Of a stretch of DNA of 64,000 nt, positions 19,631 to 30,309 are shown piece by piece. A program made the translations under genes and the position numbers. This DNA comes from Paralithodes platypus (taxonomy: Eukaryota; Arthropoda; Malacostraca; Decapoda; Lithodidae), in NCBI GenBank assembly GCA_032716605.1, contig CM064518.1, positions 42,675,925 through 42,739,924 of the forward strand. Reading direction: 5' to 3'. Under the pieces are notes generated by a model. It ran no database searches. It was not told the origin of the DNA and saw nothing but the letters and a program-made list of their open reading frames with translations. Position 1 is the stretch's first letter. Each line of letters begins with the position of its first letter.

Positions 19631-19767
19631 TGACTACACCTGGCTGCTGGAGGGTATCGGCAGGTTAAAAGCACCTCCACACACCCCTCACTCAACTGTA
19701 GGGGGTGGGGGGGGGGGGGGGTACTGGGTGATACATACCTTGGCCTGTATACCTAGAATGTGTATAG

Positions 19768-19804
19768 CAAGCAGTAGGTGTGGCTTACAAAATAATATAT
19801 ACAT

Positions 19805-19870
<66 letters not shown>

Positions 19871-19946
19871 GGGGGGGGGGGGGGCTTGCGCTAACTATGG
19901 CAGTAGGTGTGGCTTACAAAATAATATATACATGGTGTGTTTATGT

Positions 19947-19988
<42 letters not shown>

Positions 19989-20062
19989 GGGGGGGGGGGC
20001 TTGCGCTAACTATGGCATTTATAATATGTACAGTTGTAACTTAATTTATGCATTACTGCACC
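19768..20062. repeat. Tandem (GT)n-(GA)n-(G)n cassette, two copies
   Basis: Two copies of AGTAGGTGTGGCTTACAAAA + ATATATACATGGTGTG + (GT)n + (GA)n + (G)n + CTTGCGCTAACTATGGC. The second runs into the direct repeat also present at 18563. GT length differs between copies. Confidence 0.9.
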
Positions 20063-20454
20063 GTTCATTTATACAGTGAAATTGTGTATCTTCAATCAAT
20101 ACTCAAATTAGTTCTATATCATGTTTTTATCAGGCTAATAGAAAATAAATATTGCTTTCTATATTATTTCACTTATTGTTTAAATAAAGTCAACTCTAAT
20201 AGTAAACTCTACAAGAAAAGATGTCTAATAGGATCTGGTAGCCTGTAATTGAAACCAAGATACAGTTATATAGTAACCATGTGAACTTTGATTACCACAG
20301 CCCTTCTAATTTGATATGTAAAGTTCTGTGTTATGTGTTTTACAGAGTTGGCCCAGATCACTTGGTTTGGTATTTCTCCCTTTTTTGTCTGTCTGTGTGT
20401 CTCTCTTTGTATCTAGGTTATCTTCCCCTGTCTCTCTCCCTCCCATCATTCATG
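20063..20454. other. Unique AT-rich sequence
   Basis: No gene or repeat family recognised. Confidence 0.45.
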
Positions 20455-20455
20455 C

Positions 20456-20486
<31 letters not shown>

Positions 20487-20620
20487 ACACACACACACAC
20501 ACACCACGATTCACCCTAGTGTTGCCTCCAAGCTTATCTCTCCCACCTGCTGCGTATCTCACTGCTTCGTATGTTTTCTTTGCTTGATCCTCGTCTCTCT
20601 CTCTCTCACTCACTCACTCA

Positions 20621-20658
<38 letters not shown>

Positions 20659-20745
20659 ACGATTCACCCTTGTGTTGCCTCCAAGCTTATCTCTCCCACC
20701 TGCTGCGTATCTCACTGCTTCGTATGTTTTCTTTGCTTGATCCTC

Positions 20746-20826
<81 letters not shown>
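20455..20826. repeat. Tandem duplication of a (CT)n-(CA)n plus unique cassette
   Basis: A roughly 150-bp cassette is repeated: CT run, CACACA run, then CACGATTCACCCT, TGTTGCCTCCAAGCTTATCT, and TTTGCTTGATCCTCG. Copies start near 20506 and 20657. The final CT run (20745-20824) has about 40 units. Confidence 0.9.
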
Positions 20827-20828
<2 letters not shown>

Positions 20829-21293
20829 TTAATCATTAGCGAGTCAATTATACTGAGAGACTGAACTGTTCTTTTCCCATCATCGGCCTACTTGAAGGAG
20901 CCGTAGTCGTCGTCACGGTTTCGAGCTCACTAAAATATATATCTCCGCTACTTTAACCCTTTGTAGTCTATACCTTGGCTATGATTAAACGATTTTATTC
21001 AGTTTACGTAGATGTTTAGGGAATTAGATGGTAAATTGAGATAGGTTTTACCCTCTGCTTCGTAGATATTCTTCCCAATATGTATATAACGCTACTGGCT
21101 GTTTCCTAGTTATTCCATCCAATTGTTAATTTTGATACCTCATAGACAATCAATTTTTGTATATTTGTTAATACATACAATAAATATACCGCTAAGTGGC
21201 GATATATTATGATGAATCACTGGACATTAAGTTTGTCAGTAGTCAAAAAATTAGCACTGTCTTTATATGTTAGATATTTTGAACATACTATAC
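20827..21293. other. AT-rich sequence with possible family D remnant
   Basis: At 20953-21010, TTTAACCCTTTGTAGTC and ATGATTAAACGATTTTATTC resemble family D words, but the GGCGACGTC terminus is lost. The rest is unremarkable. Confidence 0.35.
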
Positions 21294-21606
21294 TTGGCTT
21301 AGAATTTGGGCTTTGTAGTAACATAGAGTCTTAGAATTTGGGCTTAGAATTTGGGCTTTGTAGTAACATAAGAGGCTTAGAATTTGGGCTTTGTAGTAAC
21401 ATAAGAGGCTTAGAATTTGGGCTTTGTAGTAACATAAGAGGCTTAGAATTTGGGCTTTGTAGTAACATAAGAGGCTTAGAATTTGGGCTTTGTAGTAACA
21501 TAAGAGGCTTAGAATTTGGGCTTTGTAGTAACATAAGAGGCTTAGAATTTGGGCTTTGTAGTAACATAAGAGGCTTAGAATTTGGGCTTTGTAGTAACAT
21601 AAGAGG
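21294..21606. repeat. 33-bp minisatellite, about nine copies
   Basis: The unit is GGCTTAGAATTTGGGCTTTG followed by TAGTAACATAAGA, nearly identical between copies, with the first shortened. 33 is a multiple of 3, so three long 11-residue periodic open frames exist; none is gene-like. Confidence 0.97.
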
Positions 21607-21779
21607 TAGAGTGAAAGACAACTAATTACCTTATGACTAAACATAATCACTCCACTTCCCACATCATCTTACTTTACGTATAAGATAATTGTCTCTTTAC
21701 TGGCCCTTCATTACTGCTGGTCAAGAGTCCTCCTGTCTAAATGTAGCACAAGTCCTCTCTAATCCCCCTGGCTTTATGT

Positions 21780-22090
21780 GGCATTAACCTCTCGACCCGG
21801 CTCATGTTCTTATTATCTCTCATCTATCTATTTATCTATCTATGTTTCTATTTGTCTATCCATCTATCTATTTCTTTTGTCTCAACCTCTCGACCCGGCT
21901 CATGTTCTTATTATCTCTCATCTATCTATTTATCTATCTATGTTTTTATTTGTCTATCCATCTATCTATTTCTTTTGTCTCAACCTCTCGACCTGGCTCA
22001 TGCTCATCTTATCATTCAACTATCTATATATCTATCGATCTAACTATTTATCTATCTATGTTTCTATTAGTCTATCTATCTATCTATAGT
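21780..22090. repeat. About 97-bp repeat containing (TCTA)n, 2.5 copies
   Basis: Each unit begins AACCTCTCGACC-GGCTCATG and carries TCTATC runs ending CTATTTCTTTTGTCTC. Confidence 0.9.
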
Positions 22091-22169
22091 TATTTGAGTA
22101 GCTAAGTTACTATGACCTTATCTTGTGTTTTTTAGTTTGAGTGTATGGCTCTATATGAATTATCGTGTT

Positions 22170-22193
22170 ACGCTCTCTCTCTCTCTCTAACTC

Positions 22194-22228
<35 letters not shown>

Positions 22229-22332
22229 TCCCTCCCTTCCCACTCCTAGCATGACCTATTCTCCCCTTACTTGTACATCCTTTTACACTCCCACCTATAC
22301 AATATATTCCCCTGTCACCTCACATCCTATTC

Positions 22333-22395
<63 letters not shown>

Positions 22396-22521
22396 CATTA
22401 CCCCCCCCCCCCGCCCTGAACGAGGCCATAACATCCACGTCATCATTAACACTAATTGATCACTGTAATTCATTGTAATGCCCCTCACACCTGTCTCACC
22501 TGCAGTACTGCCCCCACCCCA

Positions 22522-22575
<54 letters not shown>
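22170..22575. repeat. (CT)n, (CA)n, (C)n and (TA)n microsatellites
   Basis: CT/CA at 22172-22226, CT at 22339-22391, C-run at 22402-22412, CT-TA at 22523-22574. Confidence 0.9.
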
Positions 22576-22576
<1 letters not shown>

Positions 22577-22936
22577 CTCTACTTATATGATATGTTTTTT
22601 ATCTAGAGACATTTTCTGCATATTAAAACAAACCTAAGTAATCCACAAATACTCAACAAATATTGTAAGCCAAATAGTTAAAATCAGAATAAATACCCAA
22701 CTATAACAAACAAGTCAACATAACAAACACATGCCAATCAATTAAAGGAGAGACACCAAGCATCCGTCTGTCCCACTTTCCAGCATTCCCCCGAGGCTAG
22801 TATGGGGCTAATATTGGGTGGGAGCAGGGGCGGGGAACAGGTGGACTGGGAGGGGGTCGCGGGTTAGAGTCTGGGTCCCTGGGGGTTAGGGTCATCAAGC
22901 AGGTCCGGGAGGAGTAATTGGGGTCATGGTAATAAT
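22576..22936. other. Unique sequence, GC-rich towards the right
   Basis: 22790-22900 is GGGG-rich with no supported open frame. Confidence 0.4.
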
Positions 22937-23104
22937 TGTACGTATGTATGTATGGATGTATGGATGTATGTATGTATGTATGTATGTATGTATGTATGTA
23001 TGAATGTATGTATGTATGTATGTATGTATGTGTAACTACGTATGTATGTATGTATGTATGAATGCACGAATGTATGTATGTATGTATGTATGTATGTATG
23101 TACT
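22937..23104. repeat. (GTAT)n tetranucleotide array
   Basis: About 40 ATGT/GTAT units with ATGG and ATGA variants. Another short 30-bp, two-copy repeat (ATACATGATACATAATAATG) lies at about 23335-23395. Confidence 0.9.
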
Positions 23105-23464
23105 CAGCCACATACACATAGTTGAGGGCGAACGACTCTAGACAGAGCCCGAATAGGGACAACACAACACACCACAAACACTCAAACACATCTCGGTAAC
23201 CCAGGAGAAGACCCAGAGACCTAGTTCCATGTTAATAATGCAGATGATATATTAAAATATGATAATTAGTAATGGCTCAAAACTCAAAGCGTTAGTAGTA
23301 AGGATATGCATATTATACTCTCGTAATGGTGTAATACATGATACATAATAATGCTACATAACAATACATGATACATAATAATGCTACATAACAATATCTA
23401 CTGACACAAAAGACATAACATAATCTTTAGTAACACATATAGCCCATTATAATATATTTAAGGC
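23105..23464. other. Unique AT-rich sequence
   Basis: Nothing beyond the 2-copy repeat near 23335-23395. Confidence 0.45.
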
Positions 23465-23791
23465 TTAAGGGGAGGTATTTAGTTTGTTCCCTAGACCTCC
23501 ATCAAGCTTAAAATTACACCCCCTTGAGTCCTTTTCAAGATAAATTTGTACATTTTTCGGTAGAAAAATGTCCCGGCCGAAGGCCGACTCCTCTTAAATT
23601 ACAGGCTCGCTATCGCTCGCCAGGATAAAATCGACACTTGAATTGCACGAAAGGTCTTAATATGGGGTGAAAGTTCTTAAAACCGCTAAACTAATGGGGC
23701 AAACGTTTTATAATATCAAAAGCAATGGGGCTAAACATGAGGGAGAAGGGGGTCAAGAAAAAAAATCCCTCAAGTGGAGATCTCCCCTTAA
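23465..23791 (+). mobile_element. Family A foldback element, copy A2 (complete)
   Basis: The element spans from TTAAGGGGAGGTATTTAG to GGAGATCTCCCCTTAA, giving terminal inverted repeats TTAAGGGGAGRT. The core is ACATTTTTC-GGTA-GAAAAATGT followed by CCGGCC-GAA-GGCC. The right arm has four ATGG/ATTGCACGAAAG-type units about 31 bp apart and ends AAATCCCTCAAGTGG. 327 bp, non-coding. Confidence 0.92.
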
Positions 23792-24009
23792 CACAGCACA
23801 ATCAGTAACGCCATGATGACGGGGCGGCGATGATCCATTATGACATACAGCATAATCAATGCTATGGTAATCCACATGGGTCATAGTAATATGTGTCATA
23901 ATACAAACAGCGATGATAATAACAAATCATAAGGATAATAAAGGCAGCACTAGCAATTATACTGAACGCCCACACGTCATTTTTTTCAGATAGCAGCCCT
24001 CTGTGGGTC
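23792..24009. other. Spacer between inverted family A copies
   Basis: AT-rich unique sequence of 218 bp. Confidence 0.5.
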
Positions 24010-24347
24010 TTAAGGGGATGATTTCCACTTGAGGATTTTTTTTTCTGGACCCGTTTCTCCCTCATGTTTAGCCCCAATGCTTTTAAGATTTTAAGACGTT
24101 CGCCCTCGTAGTTTTGACATTTTAAGACATTTTGCCCCATTTCTGTCAAATTTAAGAACTTTCGTGCCATTAAGGTGTCGATTTTTTCCTGGCGAGCGAT
24201 AGCAAGCCTGTTATTTAAGAGCAACCGGCCTCCGGCCGGGACATTTTTCTACTGAAAAATGTACAAATTTTACTTGAAAGGGGGTCTAGGGGGTGTAATT
24301 TTAAGCTTGATGTAAACGTAGGGAACAAACTAAATACCTCCCCTTAA
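24010..24347 (-). mobile_element. Family A foldback element, copy A3 (complete, inverted)
   Basis: Reverse orientation from TTAAGGGGATGATTTCCACT to AAATACCTCCCCTTAA. It carries AACCGGCC-TCC-GGCCGG and ACATTTTTCTACTGAAAAATGT. It faces A2 across 218 bp. Confidence 0.92.
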
Positions 24348-24417
24348 AAAGATCCAGGAACAGGGAGAGAAAGATAGGATCAGACGCAATAGAAAAGACG
24401 GGACGTGGATCTAGGAA

Positions 24418-24423
<6 letters not shown>

Positions 24424-24468
<45 letters not shown>

Positions 24469-24553
24469 ATATTCAAGAAAGGGCCGCAGTGTAATGGTCT
24501 TTCAACATGTCAGGGTCAATACCTTCGGGGAGTCTATGTGTGTATCTTCTTTG

Positions 24554-24602
<49 letters not shown>
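24424..24602. repeat. (GA)n-(G)n and (GT)n microsatellites
   Basis: GA and G runs at 24424-24467; GT at 24558-24601. Confidence 0.9.
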
Positions 24603-25308
24603 CTTAGCTGTATGTAATGTTCTTACTGTAGCCGTCGGACAGGCTTGAACTTTCATTCTTTGCACTATGACTGTTAAGGTTAGGCCATCACCGACCATAA
24701 CTGAACAACTGATAGTGATTGGTGTTTTCCCTGTTCATGACTTACGTGAGAGCCAAGACCTTCAGCCTATTTTAACTTTTTATCGGTTTGAATATTTTAA
24801 TTGCGTTAATCTGGGCATAACCTCCCCTTGCCATTAGCGATTAGCATTACTAATTTGGAAGACATCTACAGTATATAGGCCGAAATAGTGGCAAATAAAC
24901 CGAGAAGCCATAAGACTTCAGCCTATAATATGGTAGATGATAACGGTCGCGCGTAAAGCCTGTGTAATAGGGAGATAACGATCCCATGCCCAAGATCGAA
25001 GGATGAAGTTGTAAGGACGACGGGAAATAAGTCCAACGTAATAGCCCCTGAAAGCCTAACCTTTAATACAAATTTTGATACTTTTTTCCCTTTTTTTTGT
25101 ATGTGGATGAGTGAGACAAAAGGCAAAATGTGTGAGTATCTATGAATAAATGCCAAGCCATTTAAATGTGCGTATTTCAAAAGACGCACTCTTATTGTAT
25201 CTATAGTTGTGTATAATTCAATGAGTATATATATATTTCCAATCCTCCTTCATATATATTATGAACAGTCAGGGGGGAAAAATGGGTGAATCCTTCTTAA
25301 CCATCGAT
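24603..25308. other. Unique sequence, no gene seen
   Basis: A poly(T)-GTATGTGGATGAGTGAGACA stretch (about 25091-25116) echoes the minor dispersed repeat at 8350-8393. The 88-residue minus-strand frame has no recognised domain. Confidence 0.4.
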
Positions 25309-25680
25309 ATAAGGGGAGGCAGACCGTTTTTCAAGGCCCCCTTCTCCCTAATGTTTAGCCCCGCTAGTTTTGAGATTATAAGACGTTCGGCCCATTAGTT
25401 TGGCGATTTTAACACCTTTCGCCCCATTTCGTTGTCAAATTTAAGACCTTTCGTGCCATTTAGGTATCGATAATTTCCTGGCGAGCGATAGCAAGACTGC
25501 AATTTTAGGAGGAACCGGCCAAAGGCCGGGAAATTTTTCTACCGAAAAATTTACACATTTATCTTGAAGGGGGGGTCTATGGGATATTTTCCTTGGCTTG
25601 ATGGAGGTCTAGGGAGGAAACTTACATAATATATGAATACATGAATTAATAGACCAAACAAACAGCCAGTCTCCCCTTAA
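25309..25680 (-). mobile_element. Family A foldback element, copy A4 (inverted)
   Basis: From ATAAGGGGAGGCAGACCG (first TTAA base changed) to CCAGTCTCCCCTTAA. Arms and both core hairpins are intact, CCGGCC-AAA-GGCCGG and TTTTTCTACCGAAAAA. It belongs with A7 and A8 to a subtype whose outer end reads AGACSGTTT. Confidence 0.9.
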
Positions 25681-26457
25681 ATATTCATTATAGTTTCAAC
25701 AGAAATTTTCTCCATACACAATCTTTACCGAATATGCCTGTATTTTGCAACTTAGTCGAACGTGTATATAATAGGGAGTGAGAAAGTGTCTTAAGTTTGT
25801 CTAAAATATTTCAAATGGAATATGTATGTATTTGCATCATCACCGTAACGCAAACATAAGTTACTGTATAATTAGAAAGCTCAGTATAAATTAAATACTG
25901 TTTATTATTATTATTATTATTATCATTAGTAGTAGTAGTAGTAGTAGTAGTATTTATATATTTATATATTGAAGTGTGTGTTTGTTCTAAAATTTAAAAG
26001 AGGCAAAGATTATTCTTAATACGTAACTAGGTTTCAGAAAATGTGTATATAATTTCCAGAATGTATGTAGATAATAGAGAGCTTTTATATATATGTAAAA
26101 ATTGGATAAAAAAAACTCTATGCCACTGAAACTAGGTGTAAATATCAAGAGCACATTACCCACCAACCTCTGTTCTGAAGGTCAGATTGTTTAGTTTTTG
26201 TGATCTTCGTGTGATATTCTGGTGGCATTTGGGTGTATTGAATTTGATGGAGGCTTTGTGAAGAGGAGCTTGAACATTAATTTCTTCGGGGGATCCAAAG
26301 AACAAACGCCCATTAAAGGTTAGGTTTGTAATATTACTGTAGATGGATTGAAATACGGAGATAGAAATGAATAAACAGAGCGACAGAGCACACTATATAG
26401 ATACACATATTTATAGATAGAGGTAGCCTACTATATACAGATATTGTAGATAGCCTT
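25681..26457. other. AT-rich unique sequence with (ATT)n-(AGT)n
   Basis: Trinucleotide tract at about 25904-25952. No gene recognised. Confidence 0.45.
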
Positions 26458-26467
26458 ACACAGAGAC

Positions 26468-26511
<44 letters not shown>
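26458..26511. repeat. (GA)n microsatellite
   Basis: About 22 GA units. Confidence 0.95.
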
Positions 26512-26512
<1 letters not shown>

Positions 26513-26571
26513 AAAGCTGGGAGAATCAGCCAAGACGCTACCATTCCTCTTGTGAGATAATGCTCCTGATT

Positions 26572-26712
26572 CAGCAGCCCCCCACCTTCCCTCCAAGCCC
26601 TCACCCCCCACCCACCCAGCCCCCCTGCCCTCTCACCCCACCCACCCAGCCCCCCTGCCCTCTCCCCCCACCCACCCAGCCCCCCTGCCCTCTCACCCCA
26701 CCCACCCCACTC
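26572..26712. repeat. 30-bp C-rich minisatellite, about four copies
   Basis: Units of CAGCCCCCCTGCCCTCTC plus ACCCCACCCACC. The complementary strand has closely spaced G runs, so G-quadruplex formation (and i-motif on this strand) is plausible. Confidence 0.85.
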
Positions 26713-27116
26713 CTCCTAAGACAAGCTGACTAATGACTCACAAAGGCTGGAGTTTCTTCGTTTATAGGGGGAATCAAGATCTACTCCATTACAGTACAAG
26801 CAGCCATGTTGACTATTGTGCACCATGTTGCCGGTAATTTTATACCTAAGTAACTCAAGCTAGATTTTGTTTTAGATTAGCTACGACATTTGTTAGACAT
26901 TCAAAGACATCTATAATACTAACTATATCCCCAATTATATCAATTCAACTATTGAAAATCAGGCTAAGTTATCTTTGGCACCTGGTATTACGTGTATCAT
27001 AAATAACACCACATTGAAAAGAAATAAATACAATTATAGGTAATAAGTATAAGGCTACAAATCTATAATAAGAATGTATCACTATAAAGGGAATGTTTTA
27101 GGATAACCAGGGAGCG
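26713..27116. other. Unique AT-rich sequence
   Basis: No recognised feature. Confidence 0.45.
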
Positions 27117-27166
27117 TGACGTCATTATTGAGTACGTGATGTCATCATTACTGGGGTGTGACGTCA
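27117..27166. promoter_or_regulatory. Cluster of three CRE-like palindromes
   Basis: TGACGTCA at 27117-27124 and 27159-27166 and TGATGTCA at 27137-27144 lie 20 and 22 bases apart. TGACGTCA is the full CREB/ATF site. A further TGACGTCA lies at 29800-29807. No coding start was identified next to either, so function is inferred from the motif alone; a small diverged tandem repeat could also explain the spacing. Confidence 0.45.
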
Positions 27167-27469
27167 TCAAGGTGGTGGTAATGGTGATGTGTCGAAAATC
27201 AGGACGGGTGTATTAGTTATATGTATGAATGCATGTGTATATGTGGGTGTTTGTGTGTACAGTATATGTGTTAGTTCCCTGCCTGTGTGTGTAGTGTGTA
27301 ATTGTGAGTGTGTGAGTATTATGTGTGTGACTTGTGTGTTCGTTGTGCGTAATGTGCATAGCACACATACATGCATACGTACATGCAGACAGGCAGACAG
27401 AGGGAAAGAGGAACAGATTGAGTATATTTAATTCCATCATTCTTCATTTACCTATCTTCCCGTAATCAT
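27167..27469. other. GT-rich sequence, no gene
   Basis: TGTGTG-rich words at 27225-27355; open frames here mirror composition. Confidence 0.5.
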
Positions 27470-28162
27470 GTCTTCCTTTCCTCCTCTAGCTCTATATTTT
27501 GTTAACCTTGCATGTCCTCCTTCACCTCACCACTTCCATCACCACCTTTGCTCTCACCACTTCCTTCAACACACCTTCCTTCCAACAAAGTCCACTCTCA
27601 ATTCACCTTCGACTCACAACCCACCAATTCATCCACTTTTTTACATTTTACAGCTTCTTCTATCCATTTTGATAGCATTTCCAACTAACCTCCACTTTTT
27701 CTCCATCTTCTCTCTCTCTCTCTCTACCTTTTATCCACCTTCATTTCCAATTATCTCCTCCTATTCTCTCCATACATCCTTTTCTTATCTTTAAATGTCC
27801 TTCACTTATCATTCACATACCTTATACGTTCTTCCACTCCCCTCCATCTCATTATCATTAGATTATATACATCTACTCCTCCTCCACCACCTCCTCTTCT
27901 TCTTCTTCCTCCTCATCATCATCATCTTCTACCACCACCACCACCTCCTTCTCCACTACTAATTCTTCCTTTTTCTACTTACTCTCCTCCTCCTCCTCCT
28001 CATATTCTTCTTCCTCCTCTTCCTCCACCACCACCACTTCTTCCTCCTCCTCCTCCTCCCCCACCACTTCTTCCTCCTCCTCCTCCTCCTCATCTTCCTC
28101 CACCACCACTTCTTCCTTCTCCTCCTCCTCCTCCCCCACCACTTCTTCCTCCACCACCAAAG
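27470..28162. repeat. Pyrimidine-rich tract of (TCC)n, (TTC)n and (ACC)n
   Basis: 27470-27870 is C/T-biased, and 27870-28160 becomes triplet repeats (CTTCTTCCTCC, CACCACCAC). The tract resumes at 29683-29735 after the LINE, so the LINE split it. Confidence 0.85.
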
Positions 28163-28207
28163 GTGGTGGAGGTAAATGGAGGTAAATGGAGGTAAAATGG
28201 AGGTAAA

Positions 28208-29302
28208 ATGCTAGAAACGGTCATACGAGACAGACTCGTAAATCACTTAGAGGAAAATAACATACTTAAAGATACTCAACACGGCTTTCGTAAAAAACGT
28301 TCCTGTTTAACAAACCTCTTAGACTTCTTCCACGATATCCTCAACCTCTACGATGAGAGTAAAGCTGTAGATATTATATACCTTGATTTTCAAAAGGCCT
28401 TTGACAAAGTTCCCCACAAACGTTTACTGCTAAAACTAAAAGCGCATGGAATACAAGACGGTGTGTTGAAATGGATAGAAAATTGGCTCAGCAACAGAAA
28501 GCAAAGGGTAGTCATAAACGGTAAGGCATCTAAATGGACCAATGTAAGTAGCGGGGTACCCCAGGGATCGGTACTAGGACCAATTCTCTTTCTAATTTAC
28601 ATCAACGACATAGATGAGGGTCTCACCTGCACAATCTCAAAATTTGCTGACGATACAAAAATTGCAAATAGCGTACTCTCAAAAGAACAAGTTGACGATA
28701 TGCAACACAATCTAGATAAATTGTCATGTTGGGCCCAAATTTGGCAAATGAGTTTCAATGCGGATAAATGTAAAGTACTACATGTCGGATACCTAAATGA
28801 GAAAGCAAACTATTCGATGAATGGCACTCAGCTTAAGAATGTAAACAGAGAAACTGATCTGGGAGTAACAATATCGAGTAACCTAAAACCGAGTCAACAA
28901 TGTTCAGAAGTTGTTAAGAAGGCAAACAAAATAATTGGCTTTATAGGCAGGTCATTTGAGCATAAATCCAAAGAAGTTATCCTAACCCTTTACAATTCCT
29001 TAGTCCGCCCTCTTCTGGAATACTGCGTTCAATCCTGGTGCCCTTATTACCAAAAAGATATAAACAAGCTAGAACGAGTTCAACGTAGAGTTACCAAAAT
29101 GATACCTAGCCTAAAGAACAAACCATACGAAGAGCGTCTTAGAGAATTAAATCTATTTCCTTTAACCCAGCGCAGATTAAGAGGCGACTTAATTCAAGTG
29201 TTCAAAATCATCAAAGGCATCGACAATATGAACTGTAGTAAGTACTTCACTATCGACCAATCTAATTACACGCGGGGAAACGGTTTGCAAAATTATTGGT
29301 AA
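28208..29302 (+). CDS. Reverse transcriptase of a non-LTR retrotransposon (partial)
   Basis: The 364-residue product copies element RNA into DNA at the nicked target. Visible RT signatures are HGFRKKRSC (25-33), YLDFQKAFD (58-66, first catalytic Asp), SGVPQGSVLGP (115-125) and FADD (146-149, catalytic Asp pair). The thumb and connection region follows, ending with RVQRRVTKM and EERLRELNLFPLTQRRLRGD. There is no endonuclease or N-terminal RT part, since the copy is 5' truncated. The first Met is in GKMLE of the family, so it is not a true start. A single extra base near 29288 shifts the frame and gives the early stop; the remaining about 60 codons lie in the next frame. All catalytic residues seen are intact, so this is a young copy, but it is not expected to be autonomous. 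Confidence 0.93.
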   Translation: MLETVIRDRLVNHLEENNILKDTQHGFRKKRSCLTNLLDFFHDILNLYDESKAVDIIYLDFQKAFDKVPHKRLLLKLKAHGIQDGVLKWIENWLSNRKQRVVINGKASKWTNVSSGVPQGSVLGPILFLIYINDIDEGLTCTISKFADDTKIANSVLSKEQVDDMQHNLDKLSCWAQIWQMSFNADKCKVLHVGYLNEKANYSMNGTQLKNVNRETDLGVTISSNLKPSQQCSEVVKKANKIIGFIGRSFEHKSKEVILTLYNSLVRPLLEYCVQSWCPYYQKDINKLERVQRRVTKMIPSLKNKPYEERLRELNLFPLTQRRLRGDLIQVFKIIKGIDNMNCSKYFTIDQSNYTRGNGLQNYW

Positions 29303-29471
29303 ATCTTTTAACTCGCACGAATCTAAGAATTTCTTCTTCAATCGAGTTGTCAACTTATGGAATGGGCTTCCCCGAGACGTTATAGACTGCAGCACCGTTG
29401 ATTCATTTAAATTCCGCCTAGACAAATATCTCGCATCAAACCCGCGACTGACTGCGTTTGTAAATGAATAA
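29289..29471 (+). pseudogene. Frameshifted C-terminus of the LINE reverse transcriptase
   Basis: The frame one base ahead of the main ORF stays open and gives KSFNSHESKNFFFNRVVNLW, then NGLPRDVI, and ends with TAA at 29469-29471. Family members carry this segment directly after TRGNG, which closes the upstream ORF, so one base was gained at about 29288. Confidence 0.85.
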
Positions 29472-29682
29472 CTTTATCCTCCCCTCAGTTACTAACCCAT
29501 ATGTCCCCTACTAACTTCCTAGTCCTGCCACGTTAGTGGCAGGGCAGTAGTTCCCTTTCCAATGTTCCCTTACCCACTCTAAACCACTGTTTGGACACTT
29601 GATCCTCAGTGTTTTGGAGGACAAGCAGCCTAGAAGGGTCACTAGATCTGTTGTTGCTTGATTTCCTTTGTACTCCTTTGTA
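29472..29682 (+). other. 3' untranslated region of the LINE
   Basis: Non-coding, with a small hairpin CTGCCACG-TTA-GTGGCAG (about 29524-29542) and the 8-10-bp terminal repeat CTTTGTACTC that ends the element. Confidence 0.75.
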
Positions 29683-30094
29683 CCACTTCTTCCTTCTCCT
29701 CCTCTTCCTCCACCACCACTTCTTCCTGCTCCTGCCCAGCCAGAAGTCAGACTGGGCGGAAGATCAACGTTTTCTCAGCCCCTAATGGATTGTCGTTTGT
29801 GACGTCAATTAATTACACTCAGCCAGCAGCGCCACAAGGAAAGGTGGAGGTGAAGGAAGACAGAGAGACAGAGAGAGAGAGAGAGAGGTACCTGATTTAC
29901 ATAATCTGTATATTTTCACATGATCATATTTTTTAAGGTTCACTGAATTATGTATAAAACTATATGTAGTGAAGAACTAAAGCATAATGGTATGTAAATT
30001 AGAAACTACGTATAGAATAATGGTTATATCTCATTTTCCATATACAATGTAATACTGTTAATACTAATAATGTTGATAATTATGAGAGGGACAC
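29683..30094. other. Resumed pyrimidine tract, then unique sequence
   Basis: (TTC/TCC/ACC)n continues to about 29735. One TGACGTCA lies at 29800-29807 and GA repeats at about 29870-29887. No gene is supported. Confidence 0.5.
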
Positions 30095-30309
30095 TAGGGA
30101 TACTGCGACCTCCTCCTACGCTGGCGGAGGTATGCGCTCTACCAATCGCTTCCTAACTTACATCACTTCTTCCTTGGGGCATATCCTATCTGCCCACCTA
30201 ATGTCGTGTAAATCGGTTTATAACTTCTTTAGATTAATGGCCAGACGGGGAAACGGACAGAAAGACAAATGGAGGCAAAAACATATCCTCCTCCAACTTC
30301 ACTGGCAGA

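Larger units (their letters stand above)
28163..29682 (+). mobile_element. 5'-truncated CR1/Rex1/L2-like LINE
   Basis: The element holds a reverse-transcriptase ORF, a frameshifted C-terminal part, and a 3' untranslated region ending in the short repeat CTTTGTACTCCTTTGTAC. The 5' end is truncated within the reverse transcriptase. Its junction is an 11-bp inverted repeat, CCTCCACCACC-AAA-GGTGGTGGAGG (28148-28172), followed by four GGAGGTAAA(A)TG copies. (TCC)n/(ACC)n DNA flanks both sides. Confidence 0.88.

Noticed and set aside
22937..23104. Telomere-like (GTAT)n
   Set aside because: Simple tetranucleotide repeat without a telomeric unit.
23862..24224. 120-residue minus-strand ORF as transposase
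   Set aside because: It lies mostly in family A copy A3 and has no transposase motif; the element is non-coding.
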